This document shows positions 7,952 through 15,259 of a stretch of DNA of 36,908 nucleotides, piece by piece. Location of the stretch: assembly GCA_003228125.1 (NCBI GenBank), contig QGNP01000010.1, positions 1 through 36,908 on the forward strand, written 5' to 3'. How positions within the stretch are numbered: the first letter of the stretch is position 1; each line of letters begins with the position of its first letter. The position numbers and the translations under genes were made by a program. The notes under the pieces are model-generated. The model was not told where the DNA came from. It did not search any database and worked only from the letters and a program-made list of their open reading frames with translations. The DNA comes from Chloroflexota bacterium. Lineage in GTDB: Bacteria > Chloroflexota > Dehalococcoidia > UBA2979.

Positions 7952-8542
7952 ATGGGAATACAATCTTCAATTAATGTACTAATAGAAGGAAACAAACGTT
8001 TCACTTCACAACAACAACAAAAAAGAGATATTTTTAGAGAAATAAAAGAATCTGCAGAAGGAGTCAGGCCTTATGCAGCTATTGTAAGTTGCATGGATGC
8101 ACGTGTTACTCCAGAAAATATCTTTGATACAAAAATTGGTGAAATTTTTAGTCTGCGTGTTGGCGGCAATGTAGTAGGTTCTGATATTTTAGATTCTTTA
8201 GAAATTGCAGTAAATATTTCTGACATTACTATTATTTTGGTTTTAGGTCATACAAAGTGTGGTGCAATTATGAATGCAAGTAATAATATGCACTCCGATA
8301 ATGTTTCAGGGTTAATTACAAAAGTGAAACCAGCAATCGTAGCAACATTAAAAGAATATGAAAAAGTAACTATTGTTAAAGAGTTACTTATTGAAAAATC
8401 TGAAGAAAAAAATGTTTTTCTTTCAATCGATGCCATAAGAACAAATGCCATAATTAGTACTTTAGAATCATCTGGAAAATTAGCTGTTGTTGGTGCTATG
8501 TATGACGTAGCAACTGGCGATGTTTCTATTTTAAATGAATAG
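7952..8542 (+). CDS. Beta-class carbonic anhydrase
   Basis: 196 residues. Zinc ligands and catalytic dyad are in the expected places: Cys47 and Asp49-Arg51 in SCMDARVTPE, then His100 and Cys103 in VLGHTKCGAIMNA. The LRVGGNVVGSDILDSLEIAV segment lies between them. The enzyme interconverts CO2 and bicarbonate in the cytoplasm, supplying bicarbonate for carboxylases. No Shine-Dalgarno sequence is seen before the ATG at 7952, while TATGAT lies at 7934-7939, so a nearly leaderless transcript is possible. The gene is convergent with the PPOX-type gene, 15 bases away. Confidence 0.9.
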   Translation: MGIQSSINVLIEGNKRFTSQQQQKRDIFREIKESAEGVRPYAAIVSCMDARVTPENIFDTKIGEIFSLRVGGNVVGSDILDSLEIAVNISDITIILVLGHTKCGAIMNASNNMHSDNVSGLITKVKPAIVATLKEYEKVTIVKELLIEKSEEKNVFLSIDAIRTNAIISTLESSGKLAVVGAMYDVATGDVSILNE

Positions 8543-8557
8543 AGCTATTACTTTATT

Positions 8558-9076
8558 TTAAAATTCTTTATAAACAATAGCACTTCGACCATGCCATCCC
8601 TCAGCTCTTACATATTGCGGCGTTGTTTTTATTAAATAAAGTATCTCGTTAGGAGGATGGGCGCGGCCTCTGCCATATTTTTCTTCACGCATTTTATAAA
8701 ACAAGTCAACTTCTGATTGATCTTGAATTAAATCAGCAGTACCTTGCATCCACACAACTTTTGGATTCCATTTATCTGGATAACTATAAAGTCCTTCATC
8801 TCTTGTTTCATGCCCTACCCATAAATAACCAACTATTGGATCGTTTTCTACGTGTTTTGTTTTTGGCTGAACATCTTGTGTCATTGTATGTACGATCCAA
8901 TTATCAATGATTGTTGAAACTGGACGCATGATTTCTCTACCATCTTTTCTGCGTGACATAAAATAAGCCATGCATTTAGTTCTATCGCTAATAAAATCAT
9001 GGATTGACTGTTTATACTGCGCTGCAGTTGTTCCTGCAATACCTTTTTCTTCATCCCAATTTGTTTGTTTTTTCAT
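8558..9076 (-). CDS. Pyridoxamine 5'-phosphate oxidase-like flavin/F420-binding split-barrel protein
   Basis: 172 residues. The pattern CMAYFMSRRKDGREIMRPVST, a central WIVHTMTQDVQPKTKHVENDPIVGYLWV stretch, and VVWMQGTADLIQD, with RGRAHPPNEILYLIKTTPQYVR near the end, match the PPOX split barrel that binds FMN or F420. The ATG has GGAG eight bases upstream. No catalytic assignment is possible; members are oxidases, reductases or haem-handling proteins. It lies 93 bases downstream of the alpha/beta hydrolase on the same strand, with its own AT-rich upstream region, so co-transcription is possible but not required. Confidence 0.8.
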   Translation of the reverse strand: MKKQTNWDEEKGIAGTTAAQYKQSIHDFISDRTKCMAYFMSRRKDGREIMRPVSTIIDNWIVHTMTQDVQPKTKHVENDPIVGYLWVGHETRDEGLYSYPDKWNPKVVWMQGTADLIQDQSEVDLFYKMREEKYGRGRAHPPNEILYLIKTTPQYVRAEGWHGRSAIVYKEF

Positions 9077-9169
9077 GTGTTCTCCATTGAATTGTTATAT
9101 TTATAATATTATGTAATTTTTTTAGTAATAAAAATCTATACTTAGTTTCAATAATGGAAGTCGAACTAT

Positions 9170-9976
9170 TTATTTTTTTTCATTAGTTAAAAAATTCAAT
9201 ATGACATTTGCAAATATGTCAGGATTTTGCTCTGCTATAAAATCAGTAGCATTTTTTAGAAAAATTGTTGATGCATCTGGAAATAGCTTTACTGCGCGTT
9301 CGTGCATAAAACCTATTCTGTCTTTTTCACCAGCAATTAGCAATGTACGATTAGGTAATTTACCGTATTCATTGACACGTATAGGCATATCATATCTCCA
9401 TATAGATCTATAAGATGCGGCAAAATCTGGGCCTGAATTTAAAAAATCTTTTAGGTTATTCGTGGCTAATTCTGCATCAATCCAAGGATATTCATCATGT
9501 ATCCGTGACCAAATCCATTCTAAATGATTTCCATCATTTGTTATTTTGAATGGCGGTGCAAAATCTACTAATCTCTGCTTTCTTTCTTCGGGTGAATATA
9601 CAGGAATACCATGTATAATAAGATTTTTAATTCTGTCTGAGTTCATTAACGAAGCTTCAAGTGCAAAAACAGATCCAGTTGCTCGTCCAAACAGATTAAA
9701 TGTAGAAACATTAAAGTGATCTGCGCAATCAAAAACCATTTTGGCGTAATCATTAACTTCCCAGTCTACTGATAAACGATCAGATGAACCAAATCCTGGT
9801 GTATCAATTGCTACTACTCTTAATTTTTTTGATAGGTAAGGTAATAATTTTTCATAATTTCGTGATGAAAGAGGAGATTGATGTAGCATAATAAGCATTG
9901 GAAGGTCTGTATCAATATTAATGGATCGATAATGCAATTGTCCCCATGCAAAATTGATGTACCCCCGTTGTGCCAT
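9170..9976 (-). CDS. Alpha/beta hydrolase-fold protein lacking canonical Ser and His
   Basis: 268 residues; ATG preceded by AAAGGA. The fold is clear: MLIMLHQSPLSSRNYEKLLP gives the oxyanion-loop strand, VVAIDTPGFGSSD the next strand, then the elbow strand, and TLLIAGEKDRIGFM the acid strand. At the nucleophile elbow, where GxSxG is expected, the sequence is GRATG (97-101), so Ala99 replaces Ser. Near the C-terminus, where a GHF motif is usual, the sequence is NATDFIAEQNP with Asp245 in the His position. Classical ester hydrolysis is therefore unlikely. It may be a binding protein, a lyase or an enzyme of altered chemistry. A second protein with the same HQ(S/T)P loop and a different substitution is encoded at 21692-22525. 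Confidence 0.85.
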   Translation of the reverse strand: MAQRGYINFAWGQLHYRSINIDTDLPMLIMLHQSPLSSRNYEKLLPYLSKKLRVVAIDTPGFGSSDRLSVDWEVNDYAKMVFDCADHFNVSTFNLFGRATGSVFALEASLMNSDRIKNLIIHGIPVYSPEERKQRLVDFAPPFKITNDGNHLEWIWSRIHDEYPWIDAELATNNLKDFLNSGPDFAASYRSIWRYDMPIRVNEYGKLPNRTLLIAGEKDRIGFMHERAVKLFPDASTIFLKNATDFIAEQNPDIFANVILNFLTNEKK

Positions 9977-10060
9977 GTGAATAGTCCTTTATCTATTGGA
10001 ATATTTAAAATTATATAACAATTTGTAAAAATATACATAGGTAATGCATATTTTTATTAT

Positions 10061-10090
10061 TTGACAATTATGAATTAACATAGGTACGAT
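10061..10090 (+). promoter_or_regulatory. Sigma70-like promoter for the four-cysteine protein gene
   Basis: A perfect -35 box TTGACA (10061-10066) and a -10 box TACGAT (10085-10090) are separated by 18 bases. The predicted start is near 10097, leaving a short leader with an AGAGGAA ribosome-binding site before the ATG at 10112. This is the best -35 match in the window. Confidence 0.6.
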
Positions 10091-10111
10091 TATTTTCTAG
10101 AGGAATTTACA

Positions 10112-10900
10112 ATGAATGTTTTGCGCCATGATAGCTATGAATTATTTTGGAATGAGGCCAATGGATGGAGTTATTCTGGAATTGGAAAAGAGTTATCAAT
10201 TAATAAATTAGAAAATATGAGAACTGCTCCATTTGAATTAGGAGGCATTATTTCATCAATTAGACACAACTATATAGGAGATAGTGTTATTGAAAAAGAA
10301 TCGTCAATTGATGAATTAATGAAGCGTGCTGTCACTACTCATAATTCTGATGATCCCCAAATAATTACAATGCGTGCGTTATTAGATCAGCGAATGCTAT
10401 GGTGGATGAATAAATATGGGTGCTTAAATACATATGATACAAAGCCTGAATATCGAACCATGACAGTGTTTATTTCTCAAGCTAAAAAATTTGAATGGAT
10501 ATTTGATTATATGACAGAAATTGGTCTGTATGCTGCAGCTTTGCCAGATGGATTATTGCGCATGCGTCCAACAGTAGATATTAATCCACAAACAAAAAGA
10601 TCTTATAGAAAAAATGAAGTGAATGCAGTGTCAAAAGAAGATTTTGCACAATATGTTCAGGAGATGATTATTGCAGGCATGACAAAATTTGTCCATGGAA
10701 CGATAGACGAACCAATACCTACGAATATGCAAGGTGCCCTGTGGTTAATTGCAGATCAAGAACTGCAAAATAAAACATCATTAATACGATGCGCAAATAT
10801 TTCAACTCCATGCATGAGTCTAATAGAATTAAAAAATGAACCTAATCCACAACGAGCATGTAGTTCAAATTGCCAAGCAATTATAAATCTATTGCAGTAA
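10112..10900 (+). CDS. Unknown protein with C-terminal four-cysteine motif (paralogue A)
   Basis: 262 residues; I do not recognise the family. Most of the protein aligns by eye with the product of 11859-12704: a common start (SYE-FW, GW), then PFELG--ISSIR, SIDELM, RMLWWMNKYGC, QAKKFEW, NMQGALWLIA and finally RCAN---PCMSL. The C-terminus has C-x6-C-x15-C-x3-C (Cys227, 234, 250, 254), a layout expected for a zinc-binding knuckle. The RC...C...CS..C pattern after a helix ending LQN loosely recalls CGNR-type zinc fingers, but spacing differs. No signal peptide or membrane segment is seen. It has its own promoter and stands at the edge of a paralogue-rich island. Confidence 0.75.
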   Translation: MNVLRHDSYELFWNEANGWSYSGIGKELSINKLENMRTAPFELGGIISSIRHNYIGDSVIEKESSIDELMKRAVTTHNSDDPQIITMRALLDQRMLWWMNKYGCLNTYDTKPEYRTMTVFISQAKKFEWIFDYMTEIGLYAAALPDGLLRMRPTVDINPQTKRSYRKNEVNAVSKEDFAQYVQEMIIAGMTKFVHGTIDEPIPTNMQGALWLIADQELQNKTSLIRCANISTPCMSLIELKNEPNPQRACSSNCQAIINLLQ

Positions 10901-11043
10901 TGTTGCATATTAGATAATGTTTTTTATAAACGCATCTGAATGGTTATGTTATTTTTGTAACTTTTAGTATTTAATTAATATCTGTAGTAGATAGTTTTTA
11001 AATAATATTTTTTTGTGTTAAAAAATGAGAGTAGGCTTTGTTT

Positions 11044-11319
11044 ATGGCAACAAAAATATTTAATAGCATATATTTTCGTAAGATTGTTTGCAATAGCTAC
11101 TTTTTTTTATATTTGGTTGGCGTGTTGTTATGTTTATTTTTAATGATTATCAGTAATCATCAATCTACTAATTGCATGGAAACAGAAATTAATGGCTATT
11201 GCGGTGATGTAGGTTTTGCTGCGGAAGCCAGCAGTAAATTACTTTTTATTATATCTAGTTGTTTTATAGGGATAAAAATTATCTTTGTAGATATGCTTAC
11301 CATAATACGAAAGAAATAA
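11044..11319 (+). CDS. Small membrane protein, unknown
   Basis: 91 residues from the ATG at 11044; an in-frame TTG lies two codons upstream but has no better ribosome-binding site. Two hydrophobic segments are visible, around residues 17-37 (FFLYLVGVLLCLFLMIIS) and 66-82 (LLFIISSCFIGIKIIFV), joined by a loop with two cysteines (NCMETEINGYCGDV) that could form a disulfide outside the membrane. The final codons fall inside a long inverted repeat. It lies between the two four-cysteine paralogues. No family is recognised, and the weak start signal keeps this tentative. Confidence 0.45.
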   Translation: MATKIFNSIYFRKIVCNSYFFLYLVGVLLCLFLMIISNHQSTNCMETEINGYCGDVGFAAEASSKLLFIISSCFIGIKIIFVDMLTIIRKK

Positions 11320-11346
11320 TTTCTTTTTTTGTATTATGGTAAGCAT
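11293..11346. repeat. 54-bp near-palindrome with 16-bp perfect arms
   Basis: Arms 11293-11308 (ATGCTTACCATAATAC) and 11331-11346 are perfect reverse complements. Within the 22-base interior, AAAGAAA and TTTCTTT can pair as well, so the whole element can fold into one long hairpin. The last codons and the TAA of the small membrane protein (11317-11319) lie inside it. No T-run follows on either strand, which argues against a plain terminator. Confidence 0.8.
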
Positions 11347-11553
11347 GTCTTTCATTATTAACGTCATATAAAACTTCTTGAATTGATATTCCGCAATATT
11401 ATTATGGTCTTGACTTGGGAAGACATGAAAAAAAATTCATATATGGATAAACAGAAATCTTAGAGTAGCTTTAATCTATTTTTACGTTCCATGGATCCCA
11501 AAAAATAATCATTCATCTAGCCTAAAGCCACAAAAAAGGGACTCTTGCAAATT

Positions 11554-11781
11554 ATGTATACTTATTATCAATTGTACCAGAGAAAAATTAGAGTCATGTT
11601 TAATCTCATTATTGACAACCCAGTTATTTATTATTTAACTGCTAGCGTTGTTGCTATAGTTATCGGCATAGTTTTAGGAAATATTTTACTAGTTACTTTA
11701 ATAGTCTTTTGTATTGCAATATTTTATGTAAGGCGTATCAGAAAACCAAAGGTATGCTCTCAATGCAATGAAGTGCATTAA
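11554..11781 (+). CDS. Small membrane protein with C-terminal CxxC, unknown
   Basis: About 75 residues if the ATG at 11554 is used. A TTG at 11545 and an ATG at 11596 are alternatives, and none has a well-spaced Shine-Dalgarno sequence (AAAGGG lies at 11535-11540). From IIDNPVIYYLTASVVAIVIG to LLVTLIVFCIAIFYV two hydrophobic segments form a hairpin, followed by a basic stretch (RRIRKPK) and the end VCSQCNEVH. The C-terminal CxxC with a nearby His is half of a typical zinc ribbon. It precedes the second four-cysteine paralogue by about 75 bases. Not recognised as a known family. Confidence 0.45.
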   Translation: MYTYYQLYQRKIRVMFNLIIDNPVIYYLTASVVAIVIGIVLGNILLVTLIVFCIAIFYVRRIRKPKVCSQCNEVH

Positions 11782-11793
11782 GGATTATAATTC

Positions 11794-11822
11794 TATGCAT
11801 AACTGCTAAATTATTATATGAT
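11794..11822 (+). promoter_or_regulatory. Copy 1 of a shared promoter-like block
   Basis: AAATTATTATATGATTG (11808-11824) contains TATGAT at 11817-11822 as a probable -10 box, 36 bases before the ATG at 11859. TATGCA at 11794-11799 is a weak -35 at 17 bases. The same core, with the same distance to the start codon within a few bases, precedes the genes at 13782 and 14584, although their products are unrelated to this one. Confidence 0.5.
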
Positions 11823-11858
11823 TGTCCCTAAATATAATTCTTTATGATGGAAAGTATA

Positions 11859-12704
11859 ATGACTATTTATAGGAATGAAAGCTATGAAATATTTTGGGAC
11901 AATGAGCTTGGTTGGGCATTTAAGGCTAAAGGAAAAAAATCAGAGATTGATTGGCAATCTTCAGTCATGGACTCATCTCCATTTGAGTTAGGCCATGTTA
12001 TTTCTTCTATTCGATATAAATACCTTCCAAATGAAGTGCCAAACAATGAAGATATTTGGCAAGTAAAAGATGCATCTCAAACTATATATTCTCTTTCTGA
12101 AGCATTAGCAGGGATTCATTTGCAAAATAAATCTATTGATGAACTTATGATTGAGGCAGCAACTTTAAAAGAAGCAAATGATCCCATAATTCTAGCATTG
12201 CAAAAATTATTAACAACACGTTTACTATGGTGGATGAATAAATTTGGCTGCATTGCTACTAAGAGTGAGTACATGACCATGTCTAATATTATTACACAAG
12301 CGAAGTTATTTGAATGGGTCTTTGAATTTCAGATAGCAATACAAACAGAGAGAGATCAGGTCCACATCCGAGGTGGAGCTCCAGTCAAAATAGATTCAAA
12401 TTTTCGTCAGCCCGATGGATCTGGAACAACTTCTTTAGAAGAATTTTCTAGATGGATTAATGACAACATTAATAATGGTAAAATTAAATTTGTGAGGAAT
12501 ATATCTGGCAATAATGAGCCATTAAATATGCAGGGTGCTTTATGGTTAATTGCTGAAAAACAATTACAAAATGGAAAAATTTTTAGACGATGTGGAAATT
12601 CATGGATACCATGCATGAGCTTAGTAGAGATAAAAGATATTGGATTAGAATCAGAATATATTTGTAGTGAGCGATGTAGTAGTTGGAGTACTTATTATGC
12701 CTAA
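11859..12704 (+). CDS. Unknown protein with C-terminal four-cysteine motif (paralogue B)
   Basis: 281 residues from the ATG at 11859. Earlier in-frame ATGs at 11844 and 11847 exist, but GGAAAG at 11849-11854 is a good ribosome-binding site for 11859, and the paralogue at 10112 aligns from exactly this Met. Compared with paralogue A it has an extra block of about 27 residues (around 57-85, including DASQTIYSLSEALAGIHLQN) and a different segment near 160-185. The shared core keeps PFELG--ISSIR, LLWWMNKFGC, QAK-FEW and NMQGALWLIA. The C-terminal cysteines are Cys245, 252, 269 and 273 (C-x6-C-x16-C-x3-C). Divergence is high for a tandem pair, so the duplication is old or the copies diverged under selection. 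Function unknown. Confidence 0.75.
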   Translation: MTIYRNESYEIFWDNELGWAFKAKGKKSEIDWQSSVMDSSPFELGHVISSIRYKYLPNEVPNNEDIWQVKDASQTIYSLSEALAGIHLQNKSIDELMIEAATLKEANDPIILALQKLLTTRLLWWMNKFGCIATKSEYMTMSNIITQAKLFEWVFEFQIAIQTERDQVHIRGGAPVKIDSNFRQPDGSGTTSLEEFSRWINDNINNGKIKFVRNISGNNEPLNMQGALWLIAEKQLQNGKIFRRCGNSWIPCMSLVEIKDIGLESEYICSERCSSWSTYYA

Positions 12705-13028
12705 CATGAAAGGCAATTACAAATTATATATAGATATAAAAAATATTATTAATTTTTCAGGAAGATAGACTATTCGTATTTGAGCCGAGCACTCGGCAAA
12801 GGCTCGACTCGAAACTATTGTACATATATATACAGGTAAACGATATCAGTAATGCATTTATTGCATTCTTAAAATAATTAGAAATCTTACGATAGCTAGG
12901 ATTACTTATTTGGATAACAATTTTCTATTTAATTATTGCCTTAATTTTATATATATTGTTTAATTTAACAATAATGGCAAATTTAAATTTAATTAATAAT
13001 TAATTTTATTAATGTTAGGAGATAAAAT
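12705..13028 (+). other. 324-base intergenic region with a GC-rich imperfect hairpin
   Basis: No convincing ORF or tRNA is present. The notable element is at 12782-12810: GAGCCGAGC and GCTCGACTC pair with a single A-C mismatch around an 11-base loop, and a smaller hairpin (GCCGAG/CTCGGC) is an alternative fold within it. This patch is far richer in G and C than its surroundings. A small AATGCA/TGCATT hairpin follows near 12851. The last 110 bases are very AT-rich and must hold the promoter of the membrane-protein gene at 13029, but no clear -35/-10 pair stands out. Confidence 0.4.
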
Positions 13029-13676
13029 ATGACATCAATGGATATCAAAAAAATGGGCGGTTACTGTATGATGATTGGCCCAGTAATAGCAGTGGCCTGC
13101 TATTTTATTCAACCTGGAGGAGTACTTGGAATTGGTGGCACTGTCGACGGATATGATGCGGCAGGTGTTGTAAGTATACTAGTTGCAAATTCAGTATTAG
13201 GAATTATTACATCCTTACTAATTCCAGTGGGATTATTGCTTACATTAGCTGGCATTATCATTTGGGTACAAGGTTGGAATGGCAGTAATGGATATGGACT
13301 AGGAATGATATCTATCCCTATGGCAACTACAGCAATAGTTGGATGGAGTATTGGCAGTGCATTAAGTATTGTAATCGCTGCTGGCATTGCTTCGAGTACT
13401 GCATTAGTCGAAGCATTTTTTGGAATCAATATTATTAGTACATTTATATTTGGAGCTGGATCAACCTTGCTTGCAATAGGTGCAGCTTCAAGAAGTGAAG
13501 TTAACAGTAATTTTGCTAATGTCGCAATAGTAGCCGGTGCAATTGTAGGTATTTCTTCAGCAATAGCTCCTTTTGCAACAAGCGCAGGAACAGCAATCCA
13601 AATGATTTCTGGACTATGCTTCTTTATTTATACACTCTGGTTTATTGTTCTTGGAAGAGCAATAACTTCAAAATAA
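13029..13676 (+). CDS. Multi-pass membrane protein, unknown (distant relative of the two that follow)
   Basis: 215 residues with about six hydrophobic segments rich in Gly, Ala, Ile and Ser. GGAG seven bases before the ATG supports the start. The N-terminus has a helix running into Pro-Gly (GPVIAVACYFIQPGG), the same layout as APIATIAMWFLTPVG and SPLSLLCWFLTPGS in the next two proteins, suggesting a three-member local family. Loops are short and carry few charges, with no transporter, channel or enzyme motif recognised. There is no lipobox and no large soluble domain. Confidence 0.7.
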   Translation: MTSMDIKKMGGYCMMIGPVIAVACYFIQPGGVLGIGGTVDGYDAAGVVSILVANSVLGIITSLLIPVGLLLTLAGIIIWVQGWNGSNGYGLGMISIPMATTAIVGWSIGSALSIVIAAGIASSTALVEAFFGINIISTFIFGAGSTLLAIGAASRSEVNSNFANVAIVAGAIVGISSAIAPFATSAGTAIQMISGLCFFIYTLWFIVLGRAITSK

Positions 13677-13719
13677 ATAAATATATAATTTTTTTTATTC
13701 AATTTATTGTATGAATTAT

Positions 13720-13748
13720 TAGTCTATTTCATTAAATTATTATATGAT
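13720..13748 (+). promoter_or_regulatory. Copy 2 of a shared promoter-like block
   Basis: AAATTATTATATGATTG recurs at 13734-13750, with TATGAT at 13743-13748 as probable -10 and only a poor -35 (TAGTCT, 13720-13725). The match to copy 1 at 11808 is exact over 17 bases. Downstream it continues as AAATTCTTAATGGAGG, shared with copy 3. The start codon is 33 bases after the -10 box. Confidence 0.5.
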
Positions 13749-13781
13749 TGTTGACAAATAAAATTCTTAATGGAGGTTTTA

Positions 13782-14390
13782 ATGAATACTAAGATAACAG
13801 GATGGGTTCTGACAGTTGCGCCCATTGCTACTATAGCTATGTGGTTTTTGACACCAGTAGGTTCAGAAACAGATAGAGTGGCAAATTTAATGGCAGCAGC
13901 TGCTGATCCAGATGGAATGAAGATATTTGGTTTACTATCTTTGGTCTTTTCAATAGCTTATGTTTCTGCATTCTTGCATTGGGCAAACGATCTCAAGGCA
14001 GGCGCTTTAGGTGTTTTAGCCGTTGTAGGTTCTTTGCATCTTGTAGTAGGTCTTTCGGGTGCTTTAGCAGAAATTGCACTAATGGGTGCCGGTGCTAAGG
14101 CTGCTTCTGCAGGAGCAGCTGGTATGGCGACTGGTATGACTTATTGGGCAGGTGGAATTGCATTTGGCTCAGCAGGCATAGGTCTGATGATGCTTGGTGT
14201 TGCAGTTATTGGTGTGGCCGCTTATTTACAAAAAGCTACTAATCCAATCGTTGCTATTGCACTTACTGTATCCGGCCTCTTAGGTGTATACGGTGCTGCT
14301 TTTGCATATGAGGAAATGTTTATGAGTATTGCTTATATGGCCGTTACTCTTGGGCATGTTGCCCTTGGTGTTACTTTACTTCGAAAGTAG
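13782..14390 (+). CDS. Multi-pass membrane protein, unknown (tandem paralogue 1)
   Basis: 202 residues from the ATG at 13782. An in-frame ATG at 13770 is rejected because its bases run into GGAGG (13772-13776), which is the Shine-Dalgarno sequence five bases before 13782. About six hydrophobic segments are visible. The first loop carries the conserved DPDGMKI motif near residue 45, and a glycine-rich stretch IAFGSAGIGLMMLGVAVIG lies in the second half; both recur in the product of 14584. Very rich in Ala and Gly. No enzymatic motif is seen. Probably an integral inner-membrane protein of unknown role. Confidence 0.75.
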   Translation: MNTKITGWVLTVAPIATIAMWFLTPVGSETDRVANLMAAAADPDGMKIFGLLSLVFSIAYVSAFLHWANDLKAGALGVLAVVGSLHLVVGLSGALAEIALMGAGAKAASAGAAGMATGMTYWAGGIAFGSAGIGLMMLGVAVIGVAAYLQKATNPIVAIALTVSGLLGVYGAAFAYEEMFMSIAYMAVTLGHVALGVTLLRK

Positions 14391-14404
14391 TAAAAACTTT
14401 TAAT

Positions 14405-14448
14405 TATTTAATGGTTGTAATATATATAAATCTTGCAACCATTAAATA
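14405..14448 (+). terminator. Hairpin after tandem paralogue 1
   Basis: Perfect 13-bp arms at 14405-14417 (TATTTAATGGTTG) and 14436-14448 enclose an 18-base loop, starting 15 bases after the stop codon. The following T-rich sequence TATATTTTAATTT is a weak U-tract, so this is a probable rather than certain terminator. Confidence 0.5.
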
Positions 14449-14520
14449 TATTTTAATTTATTCAATTTAAATTTTATCCGTAGTCTAATTTCTCTCTCTT
14501 CTCTTCAATTAGCACATTTA

Positions 14521-14549
14521 TATACAAATTCATCAAATTATTATATAAT
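14521..14549 (+). promoter_or_regulatory. Copy 3 of a shared promoter-like block
   Basis: CAAATTATTATATAATT at 14534-14550 differs from the other copies by a change that makes the -10 a perfect TATAAT (14544-14549). TATACA at 14521-14526 is a plausible -35 with 17-base spacing. The start codon is 34 bases beyond the -10. The adjoining TAAAATTCTTAATGGAGG is shared with copy 2, so this part of the tandem duplication includes regulatory DNA. Confidence 0.6.
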
Positions 14550-14583
14550 TAACTCCTATGTAAAATTCTTAATGGAGGTTTTT

Positions 14584-15201
14584 ATGACAAATAGAAAAAT
14601 AATAGGGTTAATTCTTTTAATTGCGTCTCCTTTGTCCTTGCTTTGCTGGTTCTTGACTCCGGGGTCTAGCGCGGACCAGGCAGACATAATGGCAATGATT
14701 ATGGCTGCTGGGCAAGATCCAGATGGCATGAAGATATGGGGCTTGCTTGCGATGGTATGCACCATTTTTTATGTCACAGCATTTACAAGATGGGCAAAAC
14801 ATTTAGAATCAGAATCTCTAGGTGCTTTAGCTTCAGTTGGTCGTTTACATATGAAAGTTGGTCTTGCAGTTGCAATCGGTCAAGTTGTATTTATGGGCGT
14901 GTCGGCGAAAGCTGCTTCAGAGGGTGCAACTCAAATGGCATCTGCTGCAGAATACTGGGGAGCATCAATTGGCTTTGGTTCAGCAGGATTAGGAATTATG
15001 TTTCTGGGTACCGCTGTTATCAGTATCGTTGCTCTCTTACAAAAAGTAGGTAATCCAATTATCCTAGGTGGCTTAGCAGTTGTTTCCTTGGTTGGAGTTT
15101 ATGGTTGTGCGTTTGATTACTCAGGCGATATAATGATGGTCCCATATATGGGTAGTGTTCTTTTCTTCATGGCTTTGGGCGCTACATTATTGCGAGATTA
15201 G
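14584..15201 (+). CDS. Multi-pass membrane protein, unknown (tandem paralogue 2)
   Basis: 205 residues from the ATG at 14584, with GGAGG at 14574-14578; the upstream ATG at 14572 overlaps that Shine-Dalgarno sequence. It aligns along its whole length with the 13782 product: WFLTPGS, then QDPDGMKIWGLL, SLGALASVGRLHM, AKAASEGATQMA, GFGSAGLGIMFLGTAVI and a final GATLLRD (GVTLLRK in the first copy). About six membrane segments. Tandem duplication with a retained promoter suggests dosage or specialised variants of one membrane component. No known family is recognised. Confidence 0.75.
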   Translation: MTNRKIIGLILLIASPLSLLCWFLTPGSSADQADIMAMIMAAGQDPDGMKIWGLLAMVCTIFYVTAFTRWAKHLESESLGALASVGRLHMKVGLAVAIGQVVFMGVSAKAASEGATQMASAAEYWGASIGFGSAGLGIMFLGTAVISIVALLQKVGNPIILGGLAVVSLVGVYGCAFDYSGDIMMVPYMGSVLFFMALGATLLRD

Positions 15202-15221
15202 TGCTACTATTTAGATGATTT

Positions 15222-15259
15222 AATGACTGCATGGAATGAAAATTCATGCAGTCATTTTT
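15222..15259 (+). terminator. Intrinsic terminator after tandem paralogue 2
   Basis: Perfect 12-bp arms AATGACTGCATG (15222-15233) and its complement (15245-15256) are followed by T residues through 15259. It lies 20 bases after the stop codon and closes the membrane-protein island before the tRNA-Gly unit. Confidence 0.75.

Noticed and set aside
11331-11346. The 54-bp palindrome as an intrinsic terminator
   Set aside because: No T-run follows the stem on either strand.
13770-13781. ATG at 13770 as start of the first tandem membrane protein (and likewise 14572 and 23755 for their genes)
   Set aside because: In each case the bases after that ATG are the Shine-Dalgarno sequence (GGAGG or GGAG) of a better-spaced in-frame ATG downstream.
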